A stretch of 64,000 nt of DNA from Monosiga brevicollis MX1 (Eukaryota; Opisthokonta; Choanoflagellata; Craspedida; Salpingoecidae). The stretch lies in assembly GCF_000002865.3 (NCBI RefSeq), contig NW_001865065.1, forward strand, positions 209,690 through 273,689. The letters are read 5' to 3'. Within the stretch, counting starts at the first letter, position 1. Every line of letters starts with the position of its first letter. Shown piece after piece: positions 31,255 through 42,306 of this stretch. The position numbers and the translations under genes were made by a program. Below the pieces are notes generated by a model. That model ran no database searches and was not told the DNA's origin. It saw only the letters and a program-made list of their open reading frames with translations.

Positions 31255-34200
31255 ATGGCCGAGGGCTCGGGGCGACCCGAGCGGGACGTGGAGGTGGTGC
31301 CGCAGTTGCAGCGTCTGATCACGCCTGAACCCCACGTTCGACCTGGCTCTGGAGCTCGGCGAGTGCGTGTTCATCCTCGTCCCTCGCAAGACTCGGCCAC
31401 GGGTCGCTCCTCGCGTGCTGAGGGCACCGCAGCTCCGCCACGCAGCCCTTGGTCGCGTGCCCAGGAGCTGATGCATCTAGTCAACTCACGTGCGGACCGA
31501 CGAGGGCTGCTCGAGGCGGACGAGTCGGACGATGACCTTTCCGACGATGTTCTCGCTGTCTCCAATGCTGACCTGACTCGCCAGCTCAGCGAGCTTCAGG
31601 CTGAGCTCTCGGCACAGGACACCGATAGCCTAAACATCTCTGGCGAAGACGGCATTGCAACAAGCCCAGATTGCGAGCTCTTGGATGCGAGTGCCCGGCA
31701 TACCAGTCCCGTACCTAATGGCAATGGTACCGAATCACATCCTACGCGCACCTCCGTTCAAGTCTCGGGCAGAACTTCGCTGGCCGGCGCAGAGCCACCC
31801 AGTCTCACTGCCCACGTGAGCCAGACCGCCAAGACCACCGCGCAAGGATCATCGGCTGACCTTCTCAACGCGTATCAGCAGGGCCACGAGAACGCCGAGG
31901 TCAATGTCCGTCTGGATGAGGCGGAATGGGACGCTCGGTATATGCGCGCAGCCTATTGGCTGCACGATGCCATCAACGGGCATGACAAGCATGGCCTTAT
32001 GGCCATGAGTGAGCGCGGTCGGCCTTTTGTACTTCTCTTCACCATGCGCAATCACCAAGCCGCCCGCATCATCTTCACGCTGACCGTGCTACTGCACACT
32101 GCCTTGGTCTGGATTGAAGAAGACCACCGTGCAGCTAGCCTGGCCCTGGCGCCCTTGGCCATTGCCATTTATTGTGTCGATGCTGCCATCAAGGTGTACC
32201 TCATGGGTGGATGGATATTTCTCAGCAAGAAGTGGAATCGTTACCTTGCCTTGCTCATCGTCTTTTTCATCACCGATTACATTTGCTACTGCAGCAACGT
32301 TGTCCAGGCTTTCCGTCTGCTGCGGCCCTGGATCCTGTTGACGCGCGAGCGGGAAATTCGACGGTTGTTCCAGGCTTTGGCCAGCAGAGCGTTTGTCATG
32401 CCCGTCCTCCGCCTGATGGTGGGCATCTTTTTCTTCGTCCTCCTCTTCAGCGCCATGGGCGTGCATCTCTTTCGAGGGTATTACAGCACGCTTTGCGCCG
32501 ACACCGACGACCCTGAGTTGCAGGGTGCCTTTGACAACGTTCTCATCGCAATGGTGCACATGTTCACTCTCAGTACGGGTCCATTCCGCGCTATTTCCTC
32601 TCTTACAGCTCATGCAGCTGAGCAATCGCACACAAAGGAGCACTCCGTAGCGGCTCTTACGAATCGCGCTTGTGTATGCTTTGTCTCTCATAGTGACGAC
32701 CGAGAACTATCCCGATATCATGCTCCCTGCTTGGCTTCGCCATTGGGAGAGTTTTATATTTTTTGGCATCTTTATTGGTCTTGGTGTTTTCTTGATCGTT
32801 CCCATGACCCTGGCCGTGGTAACTGACTCCTACTGGACCTCGGCTGGCCTGCAGGCAGGTGCATGCGCCTTTCAGCCGTCTCTCTCCGCCCGCCCAATTG
32901 TGCTATGCTAATAGCCGCGTTCCTATGCCGCCATCAGTACAAGAAAGATCGTCGAAAAGAACGCATCGCGCTTGTGCGCGCCTTCAATGAACTCGACCCG
33001 GATGGCAACGGTACCATTGGCTTTATCGAGTGGCAGGGCCTGATGCAAGTGCGTGATTTAATGCTCCCGGCGCATATGGCCATGATCAACTGCAAGGGCT
33101 CGTGCCTTGCCCGGCCTCACTGTTTTGCCTTCATCCACGTTACCAGAAATATCGATCAGACTTGACTCCCAAAGGATGCTTCAAGCTGTTTCAGCTTATC
33201 AGCCGCGCACCTCACCGGGTTCGCTACCTTCTGTGCCATTTTGAAGCCCTGGGCTACCTGGCTCGTGCAATTGCCTAATTTTGGTCTCTGGCTACAGGAG
33301 GTGAAAACGATTGAGTTTTTAAACGCNGCGTAAAGTTGTCGACCGTAAACTGACCGTCATGCGCTCCTCCATAACAGACGTACNNNNNNNNNNNNNNNNN
33401 NNNNNNNNNNNNNNNNNNNNNNNNNNNNNNNNNGGGGGGGGGGGGGGGGCATGGACCTCACAACTTGATGTCAACCCTTGCGATGGCAGACCTTTGCATG
33501 CTGGCGTCCATTGCAATTGTGGTTTCAAGGCTTGATCGAAGCCCCCGGTTGGAATCTGGGAATTCGTTTTTTCATCGGAGTCTACTTTCTGCTCTTCTGC
33601 ATCACCTGGCCCGATGAGCCGGATGATTTTCTCGAATCCATTCAGGTACGGCGTTTTCTCGCGCCGTCCAACGTTCATATTTATGATTTCTTCCCGTGCA
33701 ACACGATGCACTTGACTCTTGTATACTTGTTATTACATGCTTAGGGCATTCAACTTGGTCTCTGTATCCTCTTTGGGCTTGACTTGGTGGTGCGCATGTT
33801 TGTGCGTGGCCTTGACTTTGAGGGCGGCTTTGTACTCTTTGGCATGCCTGTCTTTGCGATTGAGATTCTTTTGGTTTCAGGTGCGTTCAACATGCGACAT
33901 GGTGCTTGGCGCAGACCGTTTGCATCAGTTCCCGGGCTTGTCAGTGGTAATAGGCGTCTTTCTCATCACATCGCCCCATTAGTATCTCTGCTGGAGCACA
34001 TCTTGTTCTACACGGACACGTGTTCAACCGGCATTTGCGCGTAGGTGTTTTCTAACCGTTGCACAAACGATCGGCCAGAGTGATGTGGCTTGGCGTTTTG
34101 ACTTTGAGGTTGATGGCATTCCCGTTCTTGTGCTGGTATTGCAGGGTTCTGGGCAGCACGGCACAGTTTGTCCGCATGCTGTACAAATCGCAGTCTTCGT

Positions 34201-35820
34201 TGGTGGCGCTCCAAGTGCTGGATGCTACGGGGCGCATGATCCTGAAGCTCGTCGTGTTAACCATGTTCTTCTCATACAGCTTTGCAGGTTTGCTTTTGCC
34301 GCTGTTTGCATTTTGTTACCTTGATACACTTGTTCAAGCTCAGGCGAAATGCATGCTTGGGTACAGTCTTGTTTTGGGAAATGTACCATGGAGTGGATTC
34401 CTTTGCTCCAGACTACTGCGCTGCCTTTGATGAAACGACAAACTGCGTGGTCGACAGCGGGCTCGGCAACTTTTCCGTCTTCAGCTGCTCCTGGCTCATC
34501 GTCTTTCAGGTGCGCCCAAGTCTAAATATTCTCTGACCGCATGCCTGGACGCTTGTATCTGATGTCCTGCATTCTGACCGGCTGGCTGCTTGAACACCAT
34601 CTTCCATGGCCTTTTATTGTGGCGCCCACATTGCCTGAGTTAGATAATTTCAACGAGCAACTGGCACGAGCTGATGAATGAAGTTATGGCGCAGCGCAGT
34701 CGCTGGGACTCGCTCCTGTTTATTTTGTGGTACGCATTCAATCGAGTGGGGCAACGGTCTCAAGGCACGTGGGGCAGCAAATTTCTTAACTACTCTCACA
34801 TTGTACACAAACGTGATGATATGACTCCACAGCTACTGTGCCAGTCAGTTTGTCATGGTTTCGCTGATGATTGGTACGGCCGTGGAGAACCTCTTCCGGT
34901 ACACCAAGGCTCAAGCTGAATTGGTCAAGGTACGACATCGATCCATGCACGTAGTCACGGCTGTGCTTGGCCATCATCAACCTCGCTGTTTGGACAGCAC
35001 TTACACCATTTTTTTGGGGTCTTAGAACGAGGCACCTCATGCCAAGCCAGAGTCAGTGACGAGTGTCATGCGAGGCAAGCGTCGGTTTTTGAGCAAGCTT
35101 GGTGGCAAGGTACAGAGCCGTCCGTGTTGAAGAATCGTTTCGACCCACACATGAATATGAGATTTCAAAAGGACGGGTGATGACCGTGCCCATTCTCATG
35201 AAATTTATCATATTGAATGCAGCGCGGTCTCCTGCGCGGCGGGAGTGCTGGTGCAGGTGACGGAGGCGGTGCTCCTGTGCCCACAATGCTTGCGTCAACG
35301 AAAAGTGAGGGTTCGGGAGCACAGGCCATCGGGACAGCCGTTGAGCAGCGGCGGCAACAACTGAGGGCCCGACAGGAGGCACGCAAGCAACGTAAAAAAG
35401 AGAATCGCAAGAAAAAATTGCCCACGCTTTGCGTAGCCATTGCACATGAAAAAGCACACGCAGCCGACGAGTTACCGCTAGTAAAGGTGAGACCTTTCTT
35501 TCATATTCCCGTTTGCAGACACGCTTTTAACCAAGAAGGCATGGCTCATCGCCGAGCCTCCACGTGCGCTCTTCAGGGTGATGTGGTCGAGATTCTCGAA
35601 CACGACGAGGCCAACGATCGTTTTCGAGGCAAATGCGCGGGCTCGGCTGGATGGTTTGACGCCCGCTTCGTGATGATTGTATTGGACGACGCCATGATCA
35701 AAGACTTGCGTGCTTATGGAGCGCAGCAAGAGGAGGACTGGGTCTTGAATGTGCGTAGGGCCAAGGAACTCGATGGGCATTTGCTCAGCCTGTCCTGTCA
35801 TCGCTATCGCTGACCCTCTG

Positions 35821-35864
<44 letters not shown>

Positions 35865-37578
35865 GGATCGACGAAAGTCAGATGCCAATGCCGTCACCAT
35901 GGACGCGGCCGGTGTCTCGGTCAAGGTGTGTAGTTGGTTATTGGGGAGTAGAAAAGAAACAAAATGGTGCACAATGCCGAGTTGGTTGGCTGAGCCGTGC
36001 CTTCAACGGCTTTGACACGCAGAATCAAGGATTTAGTCGAGCAGATATGGTGGCAGACAAGGTGACGGAAATGAATCCCGACGAGCTCTTTGAACTGAAT
36101 CGCCTGGCCAACGCCAATATTTTTGCACGAGATGGACGCCGCAAGGTTGGTTGCAATGATTCAAAAGCCGACCTGCCGGCCATCGCATGCATGGGGCGCG
36201 CATTCTAATCTAAGGCTTGGCGTGCAGCGTGAGGGTCGCAAACAGGAGCTGGACTCGCAGCGTCAGGAGACAGAAGTGCGGGTGGCCCATCGGCTGCACC
36301 CATCGCGATCTGCCACCCGAGAGACCGAGCGTACCGGTGAGCAACCAAACACATTTGTTTAGACTTGTTTCAGCATTCCCATTTCATCGAGTGTCCGCTG
36401 TTGGCGTCACAAGAATATAGGACTCACTCTCTCACATTTGATGATTGTTCACACTCCCTCAATTCGCAGCAACACCGCGAACACTCTTGTCCGAAGCCAT
36501 GAACAGCCGGCCTACTAGCACGTAGGTCGCGATAGTGGCCGCGGCATCGCTGTGCACAGATAATAGCATTTTTTTTCTCATGTCATGTACTCCCAATCCT
36601 TAGGACGCGCAGTGTCCAGAGTTTGCGAATTAGCGAGCCCCCACCTCCGTCGACGCCTACAACAGCCGCTATTGTGATTTCCTCGGCTGATGGTTGGTCA
36701 TGTTGTGCTGTGAGGGAAACGTTGTGACTTGTTGAGGACGCAAGGGCTTGGCTAGACACGCGCTTAAGCTCCAAACAGTGTTGAACATCTACAGAATGGA
36801 TGACGGTGCCAGGCCCTTTCTGCGTGGTGGATTTGTCTTATTGCTGCTGATCATCATGTGCTTGATGCTCATTTGTCGCGCAGGGGCAGACCCGGACGAG
36901 GATGAGCAAGACGAGAATCAGACGACATCTTCCCGTAAACGTGTTCAATTCCGGGCCAGTGTCAAGATGGAAGATGGGTCCGAGGCGGATCGACGCCGAG
37001 ACGAGGAGCGAAATCGCATGGCGACCGAGGTTTGATGCGTCGTGTTGAATGCTGCGTGGGCAGGAAGTCGGGCCCACCTCGTTGGCTTCATACCTGCCTG
37101 TGACTTACACGGTCCAACTCAATTGTATTGTAGGGGACACCCTCGGCTTGGTTTACAAAGTTTGTGCAAGACAAGCAGGTGCAGATGGTTGAGGGTCATT
37201 TCAATGTGGTATGTAATATCAATCATTGCAGTTGCTACCCAGCGACTTTGGTAGGGGGGGCTTCCCTCATCGCTGTGATGGTTGGCGTAGGAGGACGTGA
37301 GCACTGGACGCAAGTCACCCAAGGCACGGCGGAGCACTGCCATCAGTCCAACTGAAGAGGATGATTTGCGCGCAGCCGCAGCGGCGGCCATGGCTTCAAC
37401 CGAAAGCTCGACCAAGCCGTCGTCAGCTGGAGCGAATGTGTCAACTGGCCCCATTGCAGCCACCAATGGTGTGAAGCCCAGCGTTGTGTCTGACTTTGAC
37501 CTGGAAGCAGCCATGGCGGCACAGCTTGCCATGTTGGGCGATGGTGATGATGAAGATGTCGCGGAAACTGCGGCCTAA
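31255..37578 (+). CDS. Two-pore cation channel (TPC) with EF-hand linker and C-terminal SH3 domain
   Basis: Endolysosomal-type voltage-gated cation channel. Start ATG 31255 (CACCATGG). Exon 31255-32572 holds a long acidic/Ser-rich N terminus and repeat I: S1 AARIIFTLTVLLHTALVWIE, S4 FRLLRPWILLTREREIRRLF, S5 VMPVLRLMVGIFFFVLLFSA. The pore continues in the exon starting 32694 (MTTENYPDIMLPAW; TPC signature TTxNxPDxMxPA), then S6. The linker has a perfect EF-hand loop DPDGNGTIGFIE (33000). Repeat II begins beyond the N gap at 33384-33433 and has a second pore around TSNWHELM (34650). From 35026 mostly phase-0 exons continue without stop: 35026-35109, 35223-35486, 35577-35750, 35866-35925, 36023-36145, 36228-36336, 36470-36521 and on to 37578. 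Residues encoded at about 35410-35690 are an SH3 domain (VAIAHEKAHAADELPLVK, then GDVVEILEHDEANDRF and GWFDARFV). The exon after 32694 needs either a GC donor or an alternative acceptor. A two-gene split is possible but less likely. Confidence 0.85.
33384..33433. other. Assembly gap (50 N)
   Basis: Exactly 50 N, followed by 17 G; a single N is also at 33327. It lies inside the two-pore channel gene between its two six-helix repeats, so part of the interdomain linker may be missing. Confidence 0.99.
35410..35690 (+). other. SH3 domain segment of the channel gene
   Basis: Split over exons ending 35486 and starting 35577. Consensus positions match SH3: A-(I)-A-H-E (ALYDY position), DELPLVKGDVVEILEH (DELSF.KGD.I.V), RFRGK (W.G), and GWFDARFV (G.FP.NYV). 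The usual ALYDY Tyr and the second Trp of the ligand groove are replaced (His/Arg), so ligand preference may be atypical. Confidence 0.78.
35822..35861 (+). repeat. 40-nt poly-T as 3' splice-site tract
   Basis: A T homopolymer of about 40 immediately followed by ACAG and the in-frame exon at 35866. It serves as an extreme polypyrimidine tract. Confidence 0.9.
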
Positions 37579-38679
37579 GCCGGGCCTTTGCCATGATGCA
37601 TCCAGCTGAGCTGGTCCCTCCATAGCAAGACGTTGAACCAATTTTGACAACAGCCGTCATGTAAATTTACATAACCCCTTCATCTTGTTATATACTTGAA
37701 AGTGTGTTTTTGAAATTTAATGCTGATGGCGACACCACATGCTGCTCGCCTCCAGCTCTCCAAAGCAATCTCTTCTGTCGCACGCGCTCACACACATGTC
37801 GTCGTTGTCGTCGTTGTCGTCGCCGTCGTTGTCGCCCCTCGGCTTCTTGTATGTTTGGCCGGCAGCCAGGAGGTGAACTGGAGGCCATGGCATGTGTGTA
37901 CGTTGATCGGGAGCGGGTGCTTCTGGCGTTTGCCATTCCAGTGCTGGGGGGTTATGGGATGGAGGAGTGCGTGTAGGGGAAAGGCTGCTCCTACGCCGCC
38001 TTGATCAGCTCGTCCCCCCATATTGCCTGCCAGCTGTCACATGTGGTGGAACGCGTGGCTATGTATAGCACCAATGATCTCACAATGGAACAGTCAGGTC
38101 ATGCCATGGTCTCCACCTTCGAAGCGATCCATCGTTGGCGTCGGCGTCGTCGTCGTCCTTGCCAGGCTGCCGTCCCACAAATTGTATCAAGGTCCTCAAG
38201 ACCGTCCCAGAACAGAGAGAGCGTGAGCTATGAGAAGTAGAGTGAGAGAGAGGGTGAAACAGTCTGAGAGAATGAGAGAGGAGAGAGAAAGTTGTGTCGT
38301 GTATAGAGAAAGTGTGAAAACATGTCATCACGCAACAAGAGAAACCAACGCCTAACCAGAGAGACGAAAATTTCCCGGTCCTAAAACAGAGAAGAAGAGA
38401 AAAGTATTGCTCAAAGCTAGAGACAGAGACCGAGCGCTATACCAAAAACAGAGACACGCGTTGACAACGCGTGGTGATTGCTTTTTCTTCACCAAAGATC
38501 CAGATCGACACCTCGCAGCTCAACGCACGGTACGGTGTGTGTTCGGGAGGCCACGACCGAGCTGTTGGCCGACGGAGGGACGGTTCGATCGCCCGTTGGT
38601 GCGGGTGTTGTGAGTGGGCGGCGGGTTGGGTGACCCGGCCCCTGGTTGCCCGATTCCGACTCCTGCCCGCTTGGCAAAG
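37579..38679. other. Intergenic with GA-type tract
   Basis: No supported gene. A CGTCGTTGTCGTCGTTGTCG trinucleotide-like run lies at 37798-37832, and a GAGAGA-rich tract at 38209-38300, which here has purine on the sense strand of the downstream exchanger. Confidence 0.65.
38209..38300. repeat. Degenerate GA-rich repeat
   Basis: Imperfect GAGAGAGAGGGTGAAACAG/GAGAATGAGAGAGG tract upstream of the exchanger gene. Confidence 0.75.
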
Positions 38680-41600
38680 ATGAAGGCGTCTTCGACCGCC
38701 TTGGGTTTGGGCGTTCTGGCCCTGGCCTTTGTGGGTGCCAGCGCAGGCTCCTGCGACGGGACGTTGCTCTCTTACTGGGGCGATGAAGATGATAAGGACG
38801 CGGATTTCGCCCTCTTCTTCCTCTACCTGATCCTGATGCTGTACTTTTTCGGCGGCGTACGTTTTGCCGCCCAATCCTTCCCCCTCAAACGCCTTGATGG
38901 ACACCAGGTTCGGTTTGTAACTTGCCTGGGCATCCCCTTGTGACATCCAGGTGGCCGTTACGGCCGACAAGTTTATGGAATCTATCGAGTACATTACCTC
39001 CAAGACACGCACCACCATTGATTCCCAAGGTCGCACCCACACGATTCGTGTTTGGAACGAAACGGTCCGTGCCCCCCTTTTTTTATCTTTCTTGTTGCAA
39101 GGAAAGACATGCATGGTATGCCCGCGTTCTCACTTGGGTTCATCATGACTGCTCTCCTAGGTGGCCAATCTCACCCTCATGGCCCTGGGCTCTTCAGCTC
39201 CGGAGGTATGTCCTTGTGTCTCGCAATGGGTGCACGAGCAACACGAGCATGAACATGCCCTCTCATTGCTTAATCCTGCTGGATCTCATGGCTCCCTTTG
39301 GTTGGCTCCTCGATAGATTATGCTCTCAATCATCGAGGTTGTGGGTCGAGGCTTTACCGCAGGCGATCTGGTTAGCACAGCCTGGCTTTCTTTGCCTCAG
39401 CTTTGTCTGCATGTCCTCATGTGGTCCTGCCAAGCGGCACCCGCGCAATTTCACACCCCTTCCTGCTTGGCTTTGTTTTCAGGGCCCAGGCACCATTGTT
39501 GGCTCGGCGGCCTTCAACATGCTGATGATCATTGCCTATTGCATGACATCGGAGCAACCCTTACGCGTCGAGGCCATCACCGTCCTGCATTTTACCGCCG
39601 GTGCCTCCATTTTTGCCTACATTTGGCTCTACATTATCGTGTCGGCCTCCTCACCGGGCGAGATTGAGATCTGGGAAGCCGCCCTTACCACCATCTTTTT
39701 CCCTCTCTTTGTCCTCGTGGCCTGGCTCTTTGACACTGGCCGCATCTCCACCGGTGCCCCCGACTGGATGCTTGATGTCCTGCCTCTCCAGCGTCAAGCC
39801 AAGCGCGAGTCACGACGCCTGGGCCAACACGTGCACGAACATCTAACCGAGGCGGATGGCATTCGTCTCGATCGCAAGGCCCAGCTGCGTTTGCGTCGCT
39901 ACCTGCGCAAGCTTCGCCAAATCAACCCCAACGTCAACGAAGATATCCTCCTCCGCGAGGCCATTGATGCCATGCGCGGACACATTCAGCAGTCAGACAC
40001 CCTGCGCCCGGGGGTCATTGATATGCCGGACAAGCCTGATGAGCGCAGCGGCCGTCATCTTGCCTCTGTGTACGCTGCCGATGGTGTCAGCGTGCACTCG
40101 CAGTCCCACGGCCCCATTCGTGGTCAGTTCTCTTTTGAGACCGACGAGTTCTACACCACCAACCGCGATGCCACCGTGCGCATCAAGGTGCGCCGCGCCA
40201 CCTCTGAGGGAGAGCCACAGATTGAGCAGCCCGCCAGCATGCTGGTCAAGATCGTTCCAGGAACTGCAAAGCTTAACTTTCATTTTGCCGCTGCCTCTGG
40301 CTCTGGCAACTGCTTCAAAGTCAACTTCTCTGATAAGGGCCCCGAGGAGCACGAGGTGGAGCTTCGCATTCTTTCCCCCCCGACCTACCAGGGCACTGTT
40401 GCGTTTTCCCTGCAACTCGAGGCCATGGATGAGAAGCAAGCTCTCAATTACAAGCATCGCATCTGTCGCGTGGAAATTAGCGACAAGTTTCAGTTTACGT
40501 CTGTTTGGGCTCGCATCACCACTCTGTAAGTGAAGCTTTGTCCTGTCTGCTCGCAGTATCCACCTGCATCACAGCCTGTTGTGTCGTTTTTATATCATAT
40601 TTACCTCGTCATATATTCACGTCCCTGGATGGTTGGACGTACAGTGTAAGTTGGTTTTTCAGGGCTATTTTCGCCGATGAGATGGTGGAGCACAATTGGG
40701 TCGAGCAGATTCGTGCGGCCATTCGAGGAGATGATGGTGACGAGGACGCCAACAAGCTTGTGGAAAACCACTTGAACTCAAACACTGGAGACCGTCATCT
40801 GCAGCAGACGCGCCTCGAGCTATTGTCCTCCGAGCCGGAGTCGCGGGAGCTAGAGATTGTTCCGGGACACGCTCCCGTGGCCGAGCACCGTGCTGGAGGA
40901 CTGGCGCCAAACATGGTAGTTACGGAGGAGGATGGGCGTCAAGTTAACCCGCCGGACATTTCCTTCCATGTTCCGGAAAAGACCAAGTCAAGGGGTTTTG
41001 TGTCATCTCTTATTTACGTACTGATGCTGCCTTGGAATGTACTCTTTGCCATTCTTACTCCGCCTGGCGACTACTTTGGTGGCTGGGTCTCGTTTGTCAT
41101 GTCGCTCGTCTACATTGGCTTCCTCTCGGCAGTGCTTGGTGATCTGGCAACTGGTATGTGCCTGCATCTGAAATCTATCCTACTTGGCCTTTCAGGCCCT
41201 GGAGGTGCCTGTCTCGCATGACCGCCAGACGAATACTCAATGCGAGCCTGTCATGTTTCATGTTCGATGTATCATAGGTCTTGGATGTGCTATTGGGCTC
41301 AAGGACACGGTGACAGCCATTACACTGGTTGCTCTGGGCACATCTGTCCCGGATACGTTTGCGTCCAAATGTCCGTACCTCAACTTACAACAGGCACATT
41401 TTCTTCCCCCGTTCTCGCTCCTGGCAATTTGGTGTGTCGCCCAACCTCATGGCCTTGCGACTGCAATCGTTCTCCGGACTCACAGACGCAGCCGAAAACG
41501 ATGGTGCTGATCCCGCCATTGGCAATGTAACTGGTTCCAATGCTGTCAACGTCTTCTTGGGCGTTGGCTTGGCCTGGCTTTGCGGGTGCGTCGCCATTTT

Positions 41601-41948
41601 CAAGCGCACTTGCATCCGCCCGTTGTCTCGTGTCGTACAGTACACGCTCACTCTATTCATGCAATCAGGTCCATCTACCACGCGAGCCAAGGCACCACCT
41701 TTGTGGTGGCAGAAGGCACGATCGCCTTCTCGGTCGTGCTCTTCTCCATCTTTGCTCTAGTATGGTATGCCGTTCTTATGCTCCGTCGTGGCACGGCGGC
41801 TGTGGGTGGTCCACAATCTCTGCAAGGGGCTGAACTGGGCGGTGCTCAGCCTTATCGAAACGTAACGACGGGCCTTTTCGTGGGCATGTGGCTCCTCTAC
41901 ATCATCTTGTCGGCATTAGTAGCCTACGAGATTATTCCCGGTTTTTAA
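38680..41948 (+). CDS. Na+/Ca2+ exchanger (NCX/SLC8 family)
   Basis: Plasma-membrane antiporter. Start ATG 38680 gives a cleavable-signal-like leader ([20 protein letters not shown]). The alpha-1 repeat is assembled from four small exons between 38949 and about 39570: [57 protein letters not shown] large cytosolic loop follows with one Calx-beta-like domain ([20 protein letters not shown] ... [20 protein letters not shown]) instead of the usual two, poor in the acidic Ca-binding residues. After an acidic linker ([19 protein letters not shown]) comes the alpha-2 repeat: [20 protein letters not shown]-type block, then [11 protein letters not shown], and [20 protein letters not shown]. The final helices end at TAA 41948. 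Ion-coordinating motifs of both repeats are complete, so transport is expected. The number of Calx-beta domains was judged by eye. Confidence 0.93.
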
Positions 41949-42306
41949 GCACCATGAGTTGTCATCCTCGCTCTCGGTTTTCTGTCTTCCCCATCTTTTG
42001 ATCCTTGCTTTCCGCCCCCCCCCCCCCCCTTTTTTTGTCATGCCGATTTTTAGATCATGTTGTTTCAAGCCAGGGACTTGTTCTTCTTGTTCCTAAGCTA
42101 GTTTGTTGGCATTGATGTTTTCTATTGGTTCCAGAATTCATAAGCGACTCAAAGTTTCACAATGTCACGAAGGAAAGATTGAGGACGCGTTGTTCCTCCA
42201 TTGGGCAAGCAAAAGTATTCAGAGGCCAAAGAACTTCAATACCCAGTTGTCCTACGATGGCATCTTGTCGTCGCCTAGACAGACCCCCTGAGCTGAGCAG
42301 CGTCCA
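41949..42306. other. Convergent 3' interval
   Basis: Contains a C run at 42017-42029 and T-rich flanks. No gene and no GA/CT repeat. Confidence 0.65.

Noticed and set aside
35026-37578. The SH3-containing region as an independent gene
   Set aside because: No signal for a promoter repeat or a well-placed ATG; mostly phase-0 exons run straight from the last channel helix. Kept as a caveat.
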